In this document: piece by piece, positions 56,601-62,650 of the stretch
Position numbering within the stretch: the first letter of the stretch is position 1
Layout of the letters: the number at the start of each line of letters is the position of its first letter
Assembly (NCBI GenBank): GCA_934045075.1
Contig: OW203724.1
Coordinates: forward strand, 7,427,473 to 7,491,472
Length of the DNA stretch: 64,000 nt
Source: Yponomeuta sedellus
Taxonomy: Eukaryota > Arthropoda > Insecta > Lepidoptera > Yponomeutidae
Direction: 5' to 3'
The notes under the pieces: generated by a model
What the model was told of the DNA's origin: nothing
Seen by the model: the letters and a program-made list of their open reading frames with translations, nothing else
The model's database searches: none
Made by a program: the position numbers and the translations under genes

Positions 56601-59600
56601 AAGACCCGGCCCTTGGCCAGCCGAAAGAGCGTCTCAGCCGAGTCGAGCAGGAGCCAGCCCGAGTTGACGTGCGCGTACTCCGCCGAGCGGTATTTGCTCA
56701 CCAGCGCGTAGAATGCCACTGCGTCATCGTGGATCAGGTTTCTGGGGACACCAGTTAGACCTGAAATTTCCGCACTTAGCCTCATAGTCGGGCAGACACT
56801 AGGGTTTTCTTACGATGTTTTCCTTCACCGTTAGCGAGTGGTATTGCTACTGTAACTTCAGAAATGTACATAACTAAGAAAAGAAAGTCATTGGTACATG
56901 GGTGGGGGTTCGAACCTACGACCCCCCGGCCGGTCGAGAAGCCGGCGTTCTGCTGCTCCGCTACCAGCGCTTGTGGGAGCACCACGTAGCTGAAACTAAT
57001 TTGATGGAGATCGTGTGGACTGTTCGGTGACTGATAAGGACGGAACCGTAGTTGTTAGTCGTTGGCCTTGCCGTTCGTTCGTGCCCTAGCACACAATTAA
57101 AAAAGAGAAACATTTCCCACGGCGTTTGCAAATCCTTCATAGTTCACAAAGCCTGGGAACACCACGACACAGATTTAAGGCGCTTTGGGGCGCTAACCAG
57201 CCCCACTAAGGGAATAAAAATCATACCTTGTTTTATAATATCCTAGGTTCTAAAAATAGTTATCACAGAGATTAAGATTTTTGATGATTACTTTAAAAAA
57301 AAACGTTATATCTGGCCACGCCTGTGGTTTTCGTCGTAACTGGGACACAACTAAGAGAGCGAAAAATTGCGCCGTAAACATTGACGGCGGACGTGCATCT
57401 ACCATTCTTTCATAGTTTACTAAGACATTTTTAGTATTAGTATTTATTTATTCAAAGGAAGGCATGAAAAAAACCACACTTACATCATTTGCCAAACTGC
57501 TAATGCAGTTTATCGCCAAGCTCTTGGTAACAATTTTTATGCAAAACTGATCATTTACTCATTATTTTGCAGTGTTACCAACAATAGCTAGCTTTACCAG
57601 CCCAGAATGGCAAAGTAGCTATTGTTATTGACTGGTAGAATCGTGCCAATGCCCGGCAAGGGGCCTCTGATCGAGAGAGTATGTGTTTAATCACCACGTC
57701 GCACCCTCAGAACGAAAGAGGCCTAAGTCAAAAAATTGTGAAATTGAGTTACAATCATAGAGTCATAAAAAGGTATGCCGTGGACGGAAGATTCCCTATG
57801 CTCTTTTTTTACAATAAGTGCCTTTGTTTTACTATTCATCGGATAGAGCATACCTTTTTATGTCTCTCTATGATTGTTAGGTACTCAATTTTTTGAGATT
57901 TTTTTGAGTATTTAAACTATTTTTTGACTTAGGCCTCTTTCGTTCTGAGGGTGCGTGTGTCTACCGCGGGTTGCTGTTGATATATATGAACTCTTCCGCC
58001 TCAGGTTTTATCACGATGTTTTAGCTCGGAGTTAGTGAGTATTATTATTACTAATGAAATAGAAAACTAGCCGTGAAAAATCACACACCCGAATTGAATG
58101 AAAGATTTTTAGCCTCCAGGACAAGAAATTTTTTGTGTACTTTTAGTATGAAATAAACGGTTAAAATTTTAATTTAATTAAATTTTTAATGACATAATAG
58201 TGATAACTTCCACACAAAATCACATAACGTGATTCCAAATTAGGATACTCTGTGATATGTAGGGTATATAACCAGGCAAGGACATCACAAACATGGAAAT
58301 ACAGCCCGACTGAGATCATTCGTACAATATATGCCACTGCCAGCCCACAGTGGCAATCGAGCCCACGACCTCCGGCATGGTAATCAGACGTGATACCGCG
58401 AGACCAACGAACGAATAACAGACATTTTCGCAAACAACGTGTCACACATACATTATAACGTGGTCCATACCCTCGGGCGCAGGTCTGATTAGCAATCAGG
58501 CGGTTTCTGTATTTCCACGACATCTTATAGAGCATTCTCATTGGAAACTTACACGATCATGCCTCTGAGGACCTTGAGGTCTTGTATGTACTCCTTGGTC
58601 CGTGTGCTGAGCTGGTGCCACACGCAGTCTAATTGCGACTGCAGGATCTTGTGGAACTTCTTCGATAAGCAATTCTCCGTCGAGATCTCCTGAAACCGCA
58701 TTAGGTATTTTAGGATTTCATTGTTTTTCCTGTTAGTTGATAATATGGTACAGACGCTGGTCAATCTTACTACATTTAAAAATATGTCCAATTACTATAC
58801 TATCTCTGAGCGGTAACTTTGCCCATCTACAGGATGGCTTCGAATTCGGTTGCAAATTTTCAAGGGGACATAGTAACCATGATTTAAGAAAGATATGCCG
58901 CTAGATGTAAAGTATAGTTTTAGCTAACCATAATTACTTCACGAACGATATCAGGAAGTACAGTTTTAAAAATAGAAGAAAACTATGGGTCGGCTTCTCG
59001 GAATCTTATGGTCGGCGCCGGTCAACTCAATTATTTAAGCACATCGGAGGACATAACTCATACATTTTAACATTAAAAAAACTAGTCACTTATCCTGGTC
59101 CCAAACTAGGACACCTTGTACTACGGTAGCCGGATAAGAACATCACAAACATGTAATTACACCCAGACTGAGACCATTTGTTCAAATCTGGTACGGCTTC
59201 CAGTGGGAATCGAACGCACGACCGCTAGAAAACACCTTAGAAAACATTTTTCAATGTCGCAGTACTTCCTACCACTTTGAATTTGGATTCATAGTTTCCA
59301 AAAGATCGAAATTCACGAATGTTAACAAGTATGTTATTACCGGTAAATCATTAATAATATAGTTTTTCACAATGGAAAGGACATCCTCTCAAAAATATAG
59401 CTAACGTTATCAAAATCAATCCTGCAGTGTAGGTAAGAGTTCCCACTAGACGCTGCACATAAGTCATCACAGGCCTTCTCTCAGACAGAGAGAGTATGGC
59501 CTAAATAATCGTACGTGCCACAATTTGAAAGGAGATTATAATTTTTCAATTTCACTAAACTTGGCGGACGCGTCTCCACCGACGAGACTCTAAATAAAAT

Positions 59601-60245
59601 ATCCATGGGAAGTCAGCCATTTGCTCACGTTATTTGTCTGGCATTAATTTAATATACAATGTACATGCTAACACAATAGGGATGCCATGTATCTGAAATA
59701 AAATTACGCAATAGTAACTTAATCCAAAGGTTTGCTGGAAGACAATGCTTCTTGCATTAAACACGACCTTGTACATTTACTCATGTAATTAGTGCAAAAA
59801 AGACAGTAAAAAGTAAAAACTACTTTGCTAAATACCGCCAATAATCCCACAAGCAGTCCTTATTCTAAGGGTTAGTTAATGCACCGCCCTCCCTCCCACT
59901 TTTTCAAACACAACACGAACACACCACCACCGACACCAATACTTGTGTGAGAAAACACGCGACGCGTTTCGCCTCTAACACGAGGCATCCTCAGGCTCAC
60001 AAGTGCGACTTGCAAGTCGCACTTGTGAGCCTGAGGATGCCTCGTTATTACTTTGCGGAATTACTTTAGTAAAGTAATTCTCACTTTTTAATGCTATTAT
60101 GGATTTCCGCAAAGTAACGCCAGATTTCATACAATAGTGCAATAAAGAATTAAAATAATAGTAAACCACTCGCCTGCAAGTCCAATGTCCGATTGATACT
60201 CTTGAGTTGTTTGACCGTGTAGTTCATGATGTCGAGCAGACAGGC
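29472..60245 (-). CDS. ERCC4: DNA repair endonuclease XPF/ERCC4 (fly mei-9), last 12 exons; 5' end outside window
   Basis: Gene-level entry. XPF with ERCC1 cuts the damaged strand 5' of lesions in nucleotide-excision repair and acts in crosslink repair and recombination in the nucleus. Twelve exons, all in compatible phases, give 670 aa ending at TGA 29474-29472, equivalent to roughly human residue 245 to the end of the 916-aa protein. Order: degenerate helicase-like half, acidic/Ser linker, ERCC4 nuclease domain, tandem helix-hairpin-helix. The nuclease motif VERKSVSD is intact (E460, R461, K462, D466 in window numbering), as is the preceding [11 protein letters not shown] strand. Eleven introns are in the window. 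The largest (37818-49516, 11.7 kb) is packed with mobile DNA. The first intron seen uses a GC donor. Upstream exons must lie beyond 64000. Confidence 0.97.
29690..30620. mobile_element. Degenerate foldback in ERCC4 intron with R3 inserted
   Basis: The left side repeats the theme CTTCCCAAAAGAACCACTT several times (29848-29930). The right side carries the inverse (AAGTGGATCTTTTGGGAAG, 30580-30600). Between them lies an R3 copy. Open frames on the left are by-products of the repeat. Confidence 0.5.
30238..30423 (+). repeat. R3 repeat, copy 3
   Basis: AGAATCGCTGAATGTGTTGG to GTTCGCCGGGGCAGCTAGT, matching the pair at 23.5 kb, with a short poly(A) stretch inside. Confidence 0.75.
30625..31320. other. 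ERCC4 intron, unrecognised
   Basis: The open frame 30725-30967 on the minus strand has no identified family. Otherwise AT-rich. Confidence 0.35.
31406..32449. mobile_element. Non-autonomous hAT-like element, 1,044 bp, exact 8-bp target duplication
   Basis: Ends are CAGTGTTGCCAACG and CGTTGGCAACACTG, perfect 14-base inverted termini beginning CAG as in many hAT elements. GGCCATAC flanks both sides exactly. Subterminal motifs AGTAGCC...TAAATAGC and GGCGAAAAATCGCC are seen. No transposase; the middle is occupied by F1. Confidence 0.93.
31799..32291. mobile_element. Foldback element F1 nested inside the hAT-like element
   Basis: Left arm TACACAATGGCCCATGCTGG then CCCACTGCTCGCCATTGCCA. The right arm is the near-exact inverse, GCAATGGCGAGCAGTGGGCC then AGCATGGGCTATTGTGTAA. 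The interior shares GCAAACCACTTGCGATGGACG with 12920-13330. No ORF of note and no clear target duplication. Confidence 0.75.
33063..33254 (-). CDS. ERCC4: ERCC4 exon k, helix-hairpin-helix
   Basis: 64 codons: [37 protein letters not shown] and [19 protein letters not shown] up to IELTQ. LPGV....R.IM is the first hairpin of the (HhH)2 domain that binds ERCC1 and DNA. Acceptor TTCACAG, donor GTGTGT, phase 0. Confidence 0.96.
33255..33600. other. ERCC4 intron beside exon k
   Basis: Bases 33282-33330 are a fragment of the reverse tRNA-derived SINE (ACTTCCACACGGCACAATCA). The rest is unrecognised. Confidence 0.4.
33605..34410. mobile_element. Cluster of four T1 tRNA-like repeat copies (three minus, one plus)
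   Basis: Minus copies at about 33605-33800 (lacking the tRNA part), 33800-33990 and 34050-34225; a plus copy at 34225-34410. The last two are head to head. B-boxes GGTTCGAATCC and GGTTCGAGTCC are intact in the 34.1-kb copies. The spacer CAGCCAGATGTCGCTGCCTG is the T1 5' flank. Confidence 0.8.
34540..34665 (-). pseudogene. Possible LINE-derived zinc-finger tail fragment
   Basis: On the minus strand [20 protein letters not shown] then [10 protein letters not shown] and a stop resembles the C2H2-like tail at the end of some LINE-encoded proteins (C..C.R....R.GL.SH.R), with the second Cys lost. It sits right next to ERCC4 exon j but is not in its frame. Confidence 0.35.
34738..34878 (-). CDS. 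ERCC4: ERCC4 exon j
   Basis: 47 codons: [40 protein letters not shown] and ELFYELK, the end of the nuclease domain ([23 protein letters not shown] in human). Acceptor CGGTCAG, donor GTACGG, phase 0. A dispersed repeat begins about 30 bases upstream of the acceptor. Confidence 0.98.
34909..35036 (+). repeat. R1 repeat, left part only
   Basis: From AACAACCCTTGTATGTCGCC to GACAGTGGCAGGCCTTAC, then cut by the composite segment that starts near 35040. It starts about 30 bases from the ERCC4 exon j acceptor. Confidence 0.8.
35040..35580 (+). repeat. Duplicated composite segment (copy B) including a full R1
   Basis: 35048-35215 matches 24955-25125 and 35222-35580 is the adjoining R1. Mismatches are few across about 500 bases. 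Confidence 0.8.
35600..37300. other. ERCC4 intron between exons i and j, mostly unrecognised
   Basis: Includes a hairpin GCACGGTGGTGTGG...CCACACCACCGTGC-like at 36218-36254, beside two copies of ACAACGCGGACGCGAG. A TTTATACTTTATTGCACAC motif common in lepidopteran repeats occurs at 36880 (and at 5510). No exon. Confidence 0.4.
37311..37480. mobile_element. Inverted-repeat MITE, about 165 bp
   Basis: GTTTTCACGGTATTAGTG, GACTCGGACCGAGTGCGCC and TCTGATTGG on the left are mirrored by CCAATCAGA, GGGGCACTCGGTCCGAGC and CACTAAGACCGTGAAAAC on the right. About 160 bases from ERCC4 exon i. Confidence 0.75.
37644..37817 (-). CDS. ERCC4: ERCC4 exon i, catalytic ERK motif
   Basis: 58 codons: [39 protein letters not shown] and [24 protein letters not shown] plus VERKSVSD is the XPF metal-binding nuclease centre, intact. 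GC-rich. Acceptor CTCTCAG, donor GTGAGA, phase 0. Confidence 0.98.
37905..38270 (+). repeat. LINE 3'-UTR-like repeats
   Basis: CATAACCTCACGCCTGTATCC with AGAGGGGTAGGC occurs at 37912 and again at 38099. The second copy continues with CACTTGCCACGATCCTGACA. The same blocks recur near 24955, 35050, 55285 and within 18190-18240. Adjacent to the LINE fragment below, so possibly its 3' UTR. Confidence 0.6.
38275..38905 (-). pseudogene. Non-LTR retrotransposon reverse transcriptase, C-terminal fragment
   Basis: The minus strand reads [70 protein letters not shown] and [14 protein letters not shown]. This is the thumb and post-RT region of a LINE. Upstream sequence ([20 protein letters not shown]) continues after a frameshift at about 38765-38790. 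It is cut off at 38930 by the tandem array. Dead fragment. Confidence 0.85.
39445..40020. repeat. Unit 1 minisatellite, four 153-bp subrepeats
   Basis: GGGACAAACTTGCGAGGCCG starts at 39445, 39598, 39751 and 39904. Each subrepeat contains GGCC-GAA-GGCC and GCTCCGCGGAGC self-complementary motifs. Because 153 is 51 codons, frames stay open for 204 aa (+) and 226 aa (-). Confidence 0.9.
42592..44440 (+). repeat. Variant unit 4 of the array, 1,859 bp with a 176-bp tandem block
   Basis: The left end and the last three 153-bp subrepeats match the other units. The section from about 42795 to 43850 is diverged and includes a 176-bp tandem repeat, with GTACCACCG(A/C)(C/T)GGAGGCC at 43306, 43482 and 43658. 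Its ends remain identical to the other units. Confidence 0.88.
45656..45903. other. Flank between array and DDE transposon
   Basis: TTCCTATTATAAAGATACAAT resembles the unit start (TATATATATAAAGCTACAAT), so this may be the 5' end of a diverged relative. The rest is unrecognised. Confidence 0.4.
46217..48738 (-). pseudogene. DDE_Tnp_4-like transposase with zinc-binding N-terminus and SWIM-like C-terminus; two frameshifts
   Basis: Exon 1 (48601-48738) starts [18 protein letters not shown] and joins after donor GTTTGT to exon 2 (acceptor TTTTCAG, from 48099), [18 protein letters not shown]; the two CxxC pairs suggest a zinc finger. A Pro/Glu/Gln linker and a second Cys/His block (CIFHGC...ARVCHDHL) follow. 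The catalytic part reads [24 protein letters not shown] and [12 protein letters not shown], giving the DDE residues. The end [19 protein letters not shown] fits a SWIM-type CxC...CxH. The frame shifts near 47335 and again near 46745-46785 (a T/A homopolymer), so as written it is inactive unless these are sequencing errors. Related to PIF/Harbinger- or ISL2EU-type transposases; the exact superfamily is undecided. Confidence 0.88.
48265..48480. repeat. Two inverted repeats within the transposase intron and its flank
   Basis: GGTTGCGGTTTTCTG..., mirrored by CACAAAACCGCAACC, spans about 48270-48340. GAAGACGTAAAAGTGAAAA at 48391 is mirrored by TTTTCACTTTTACGTCTTC ending at 48478. Confidence 0.7.
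49307..49462 (+). repeat. R1 repeat, right part only
   Basis: GGCTTAACGTGCCTTGCGA to TTCGACTAGGCTACGAGTG. The left part of R1 is absent here, consistent with insertion or deletion next to the DDE transposon end. Confidence 0.8.
49517..49635 (-). CDS. ERCC4: ERCC4 exon h, start of nuclease domain
   Basis: Encodes (G)[36 protein letters not shown] and [14 protein letters not shown] holds the first catalytic acidic residue of the ERCC4 nuclease. Acceptor GTGTCAG, donor GTGAGT, phase 0. The next intron is 11.7 kb. Confidence 0.97.
49830..50430 (-). mobile_element. T1 tRNA-like repeat, minus copy, split by a retrotransposed insert
   Basis: T1 runs from TGCACTTAACCGTGCTAAGG through CCGGGACTCGAACCCGCGAC to the target AACCGTGCCAGCGC. 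It resumes at 50282 with the same 14 bases and continues GGGCGACTTTCTAGCATCAG to CCAGATGTCGCTGCC. Confidence 0.88.
49923..50281 (+). pseudogene. 5'-truncated processed pseudogene with poly(A) tail and 14-bp target duplication
   Basis: Flanked on both sides by AACCGTGCCAGCGC (49909-49922 and 50282-50295). The insert opens with a Lys-rich reading frame ending [18 protein letters not shown], then a stop (TAA near 49987). About 260 bases of AT-rich 3'-UTR-like sequence follow, then AATAAA at 50245-50250 and a poly(A) run at 50270-50283. These are the marks of LINE-mediated insertion of an mRNA 3' end. The parent gene is not identified. Confidence 0.85.
50579..50862 (-). repeat. R1 repeat, minus copy
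   Basis: The reverse complement of R1 from CCTAGTCGAACTGAGTGATT to CCCAGCAGTGGGAACATACA, just 70 bases downstream of ERCC4 exon g. Confidence 0.85.
50932..51028 (-). CDS. ERCC4: ERCC4 exon g
   Basis: Encodes [19 protein letters not shown] and [13 protein letters not shown], the acidic stretch before the nuclease domain (human MVVPEE...STDTRKAGG). Acceptor CTTTCAG, donor GTAATT, phase 1. Confidence 0.95.
51029..52197. other. ERCC4 intron, unrecognised
   Basis: AT-rich. The open frame 51367-51567 has no known family. No repeats matching others in the window. Confidence 0.4.
52198..52341 (-). CDS. ERCC4: ERCC4 exon f
   Basis: 48 codons: [37 protein letters not shown] and [11 protein letters not shown], matching [27 protein letters not shown] of XPF. 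Acceptor TTCCCAG, donor GTGAGT, phase 0. Confidence 0.97.
52600..52760 (-). mobile_element. Reverse-oriented tRNA-derived SINE S1
   Basis: CACCACACAGTCACTTCTGC, GGTAACCAGACAAGGACGTC, CAGACATGGAAGAACG and CAGTGAGAATCAAACCTGG. The last block, reversed, is a degraded B-box (GGTTTGATTCTCACTG). Same family as 58195 and 59080. Confidence 0.65.
52761..53222. other. ERCC4 intron with a short inverted repeat
   Basis: AATATAAGTGAAGTGTGTG...CACACTTCACTTATATT spans about 53022-53081. The plus-strand open frame 52726-53055 ends inside it and shows no domain. Confidence 0.4.
53223..53578 (+). repeat. Pure (ACTG)89 tetranucleotide microsatellite
   Basis: 356 bases of ACTG without one interruption. It starts 33 bases downstream of the ERCC4 exon e donor in gene orientation. 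Read on the minus strand it encodes repeated QSVS, which is intronic and not protein. Confidence 0.98.
53611..53778 (-). CDS. ERCC4: ERCC4 exon e
   Basis: 56 codons from [20 protein letters not shown] through [17 protein letters not shown] to AVRQIE, matching the PRYVVLYD...VRQLE region of XPF. Acceptor GTTACAG, donor GTGACC, phase 0. The open frame runs on into the adjacent (ACTG)n array, but that is intron. Confidence 0.96.
54237..54685 (-). CDS. ERCC4: ERCC4 exon d
   Basis: The largest coding exon (449 bases). Encodes (E)[16 protein letters not shown], then [18 protein letters not shown] and GAQRYLF, a RecA-like strand and loop of the inactive helicase. A Lys/Ser/Glu/Asp-rich linker follows ([20 protein letters not shown]) before [15 protein letters not shown]. 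Acceptor CATTCAG, donor GTTAGT, phase 0. Confidence 0.96.
54686..55796. other. ERCC4 intron, repeats and unrecognised DNA
   Basis: A CACACA-rich tract at 54830-54865. A LINE 3'-UTR-like block (CTCACGCCTGTATTCCATAG, then ACCACTTGTCACGGTCCTGA) at 55285-55370. No exon. Confidence 0.45.
55797..56364 (-). pseudogene. Non-LTR retrotransposon 3' coding fragment, frameshifted
   Basis: Frame one reads [56 protein letters not shown] and [16 protein letters not shown]. After a shift near 56060-56130 the next frame reads [54 protein letters not shown] and GEAFAQQWD. This is the C-terminal end of an RTE-like LINE polymerase, a different family from the fragment at 38275. 5'-truncated and dead. Confidence 0.88.
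56425..56512. repeat. Foldback fragment near ERCC4 exon c
   Basis: AAAAACACTCCGAAGACGC and GCGCCTCTAGGCGTGTTTT-like halves face each other around TAGTCTGTGGTCACGGTAA. Related text occurs at 32795-32835 and 45690-45715. Confidence 0.45.
56587..56741 (-). CDS. ERCC4: ERCC4 exon c
   Basis: Encodes [38 protein letters not shown] and [22 protein letters not shown] is the family motif. The acceptor is GTCCCCAG at 56742; an upstream AG at 56762 would disrupt the frame. Donor GTACGT, phase 1. Confidence 0.96.
56806..56980 (-). mobile_element. tRNA-derived SINE S2, minus copy
   Basis: ATGTTTTCCTTCACCGTTAG, then GTTCGAACCTACGACC (reverse of a perfect B-box, GGTTCGAAC) and GGTCGAGAAGCCGGCGTTC. Matches 26811-26975 in the opposite sense. 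The SINE lies 60 bases upstream of ERCC4 exon c in gene orientation. Confidence 0.7.
57205..57700. other. ERCC4 intron: fragment of the 26345 foldback and unrecognised DNA
   Basis: AATAAAAATCATACCTTG and TTCTAAAAATAGTTATCACAG match the left arm at 26340-26440. The remainder is not recognised. Confidence 0.45.
57702..57953. mobile_element. Inverted-repeat MITE, 252 bp
   Basis: Ends CACCCTCAGAACGAAAGAG and its reverse complement. AGGCCTAAGTCAAAAAAT and GCATACCTTTTTATG-type blocks mirror each other inside. No ORF. Confidence 0.78.
58195..58420 (-). mobile_element. Reverse-oriented tRNA-derived SINE S1, longest copy
   Basis: Runs from TAACTTCCACACAAAATCAC through ACATCACAAACATGGAAATAC to GGCAATCGAGCCCACGACC. 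Reversed, the end gives GGTCGTGGGCTCGATTGCC, a tRNA T-arm/B-box. Fragments elsewhere: 150, 3465, 7420, 33282, 52600, 59080. Confidence 0.7.
58553..58689 (-). CDS. ERCC4: ERCC4 exon b
   Basis: Encodes [37 protein letters not shown] and [14 protein letters not shown]...TK..VQDLK is a hallmark of the XPF helicase-like half. Acceptor TTTCAG, donor GTAAGT, phase 2. Confidence 0.97.
58700..59080. other. ERCC4 intron, unrecognised
   Basis: No exon or known repeat between exon b and the S1 copy at 59080. Confidence 0.4.
59080..59225 (-). mobile_element. Reverse-oriented tRNA-derived SINE S1
   Basis: CATCACAAACATGTAATTACA, CCAGACTGAGACCATTTGTTC and CAGTGGGAATCGAACGCACGA, the last a near-perfect reversed B-box. 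Confidence 0.65.
59980..60045. repeat. Perfect 33-bp palindrome, no loop
   Basis: ACGAGGCATCCTCAGGCTCA then CAAGTGCGACTTG is exactly mirrored. A second inverted pair (TTACTTTGCGGAA...TTCCGCAAAGTAA) follows at 60049-60117. Upstream of it is the common repeat text GCGTTTCGCCTCTAACACG. Confidence 0.9.
60174..60245 (-). CDS. ERCC4: ERCC4 exon a (first in window)
   Basis: 24 codons: [18 protein letters not shown] then RTLDLQ, matching the helix before the WHQL block of XPF. Acceptor TTTTCAAACAG. The donor reads CAG then GCGAGT, a GC donor; the nearest GT would break the frame. A LINE tail has inserted 16 bases beyond the acceptor and duplicated it. Confidence 0.9.
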
Positions 60246-60261
60246 CTGTTTGAAAATAATA

Positions 60262-60378
60262 ATAATAATCATCGTCATCATAATCAGCCGATGTCAGTCC
60301 ACTGCTGGACATAGGCCTCTCTCAAGACCCACCACTGAGTTGAGCCCGACCTTCGGCTCTCCTCTTCCAGTCTCTGTT
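60262..60378 (-). mobile_element. LINE 3'-tail insertion with 16-bp target duplication
   Basis: CTGTTTGAAAATAATA occurs at 60246-60261 and 60379-60394. Between them, on the minus strand, lies GGCCTATGTCCAGCAGTGG followed by GATGACGATGATTATTATT, a typical non-LTR element 3' end. Because the target was the ERCC4 acceptor tract, the acceptor now exists twice. Confidence 0.85.
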
Positions 60379-60759
60379 CTGTTTGAAAATAATATAATAA
60401 AATTTTCTAGGGTCAATCAAACTAGGAAACGAACTTTTCTAGTTTGTCTCGGGTCTTGGATGTTTTTGTATTTATTGTATCATATCTATCGTCGACTTAG
60501 CACCTGTAACACAAGTCTTTAGTTGTACTTAGTATGCGGCTAACGAGATCTGTGTAATAATAATATGTTCTTGAACATTTATTTATTTATTCTACAATAC
60601 GGGATTAATCATCAAAGGGCATTGACCACTTTCGGCTATGCGTGAACAGCATGTTCATAATGATACAAAATAATAAATAGTCATTATTAATAAAAACACG
60701 AATATTTTTTATATTTTCGGAGTAACCATATAAACGATAAAAACAATCAATTTAATAAG

Positions 60760-61532
60760 CAGTGTTGCCGCAACCGAAAATATATTTCGGACGTTACCCA
60801 ATCTGAAAAAGGACCGTTTTCAAGATTAAGGTACGGTTTTCAATGTATGTACTGTATGTATAGTAAAGAAATAAAGTAAAAAAAACAAGATACTAGGTAG
60901 GTATTTATAGTTATTATACCTTATTGCTCAATGATAAGTTCATGACGCTCAACCGCCAACCGCCAACCACAATAATAATTAGTCAATTTATTTTATCATG
61001 CATTATCTTTATTTTATGTTATAGTTTATTCCATAAAATTAGTATGTTCAAATCGTAAAAAACAAATCGTAAAATCACGGCAAAATGTTTGTTTTCTTTT
61101 CATTGATGATGTTCCGCTCTACGCAAATTATTTAGGTTGCAGTTCATTCAATTATTAATTCATGTTATCCATCTCATCCACTCTATTGTACTGAGTGTTA
61201 TGTGAGCTATAGCTAGTTTTTTTCCTAATTCGGAACGGACCATGCCATGAGTTCGTAAGCGGCATGTCAAAAATATTGCTATCTTTGTTCCCCATAACAA
61301 ATGAATATAATGTTATCTCAGTTTTTGCTTAGCGCTGTCGATGTCGTAAGGATTCGTTCAAAGAAAACATAATCACTTAGTTGGATGTATTTACTAATAA
61401 AATGTTGATTGGGATGCGTAAACGGAGTGGCGGCTTAGAAAAGGGACGGTGGTAGCAATGGGACGGTGAAGGGACGGTCGTAAAATAAAAAGGACGGAAA
61501 ACCGTCCCTTTTAGTACGGTGTGGCAACGCTG
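60760..61532. mobile_element. Non-autonomous hAT-like element, 773 bp, exact 8-bp target duplication
   Basis: Left end CAGTGTTGCCGCAACCG. Right end, reversed, CAGCGTTGCCACACCG. TTAATAAG occurs on both sides (60752-60759, 61533-61540). GGGACGG / CCGTCCC motifs cluster near the right end and GGACCGTTTTC near the left. No transposase. Confidence 0.88.
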
Positions 61533-61540
61533 TTAATAAG

Positions 61541-62396
61541 TTTTCTTCCTGTCTTTTTTTGCCACTTTCGGCTTTGGTGTTGCCAGTACTAACTATTAAT
61601 TTATTATCGATTGGGAAATAATTCATATCATGATATATGATATGTTCTTTTTAGTGTGTTTTGTAAACAATGAGGTGTGTTTTGTAAACAATGTTTTGTG
61701 TGGAATGAATAAATAGGCAAAAGTGTATCAAATAATATCTTTAGCTTCTCACAAACCCCTCACGAGCAAATGAAAAGAAATACGACAAGAATCGAATCGG
61801 AAATCGATTACTTTTTTTATGGCAACAAAAAAAAAGCTGTCAATAGTGTCAATCACAAACTGTTTCGTCTATTCGCTTCGTCTTCGTGCGGCATGAATAT
61901 GTTCTTTAACTGTTTTCATCTTTTAACGACTTGGCTTGTAATAATATAGGGTAGGTAATCAATCATATTTTAAAAACTTTTTTTTGTGATTATGTCAGTC
62001 ACATTTTTTTTAGTTTTAAAACATGTACGTACCGAAAAAAACTTGAAACTTTTAAAAATGGAGGCCAATGGCGTCTTTCATCTCAACAAGAATGTCGATC
62101 CATCAAAATATTTTTTTTATTTTTACGTTCAATGGTTACAACGAAGAAAGCAAAATTATTTGTTTAAAATTAAATAAGAATTATTGACCAAGTTATCTTT
62201 TTACTGATATTCTGTTCACGTTTAGCCTGATGCTCAAACAAAATGGTCAATATCCTTTTTATAGATATTACATATTGTATGTACACCAGGAATTACATAA
62301 CTTAACTGAAACAATACGATAGTGCAGTGCAATTGGCGGCCTTATTACTTTATTACTAAAAGTATTTTCTTTCAGACAACCATTGACTGAAAAAAG
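61541..62396. other. ERCC4 intron, unrecognised
   Basis: AT-rich. The open frame 61986-62177 shows no domain. TGTTTTGTAAACAATG is repeated in tandem near 61657-61691. Confidence 0.4.
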
Positions 62397-62408
62397 AAGC
62401 TAAATGAT

Positions 62409-62638
62409 TATTCTATTTTTATTTTTAATGCACTAACCCGTGCTAAGGAACAAATTTAAAAACCTATTTAGAGGCTAAAAATTTCACCCATGCCGGGATT
62501 CGAACCCGCAACCTCTGGCTATCCGTGCCAGCGCTCTACCAATTGAGCTCAATTGGTAGAGCGCTGGCACGGATAGCCAGAGGTTGCGGGTTCGAATCCC
62601 GGCATGGGTGAAATTTTTAGCCTCTAAATAGGTTTTTA
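62409..62638. mobile_element. Perfect inverted dimer of the T1 tRNA-like repeat, with 12-bp target duplication
   Basis: Arms 62455-62547 and 62548-62640 are exact 93-base reverse complements meeting at GAG|CTC. Each arm carries the tRNA-like part up to the A-box, so the two A-boxes overlap at the centre. B-boxes GGTTCGAATCC are perfect. AAGCTAAATGAT flanks the whole (62397-62408 and 62639-62650). Confidence 0.88.
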
Positions 62639-62650
62639 AAGCTAAATGAT

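Noticed and set aside
57571..57640. Short hAT-like element (CAGTGTTACCAACAATAGC ... ACTGG)
   Set aside because: The ends are partly inverted but there is no 8-bp duplication and the interior is too short.
60262..60378. Extension of ERCC4 exon a to the upstream duplicated acceptor
   Set aside because: It would add LINE tail sequence and shift the frame; family alignment starts at 60245.
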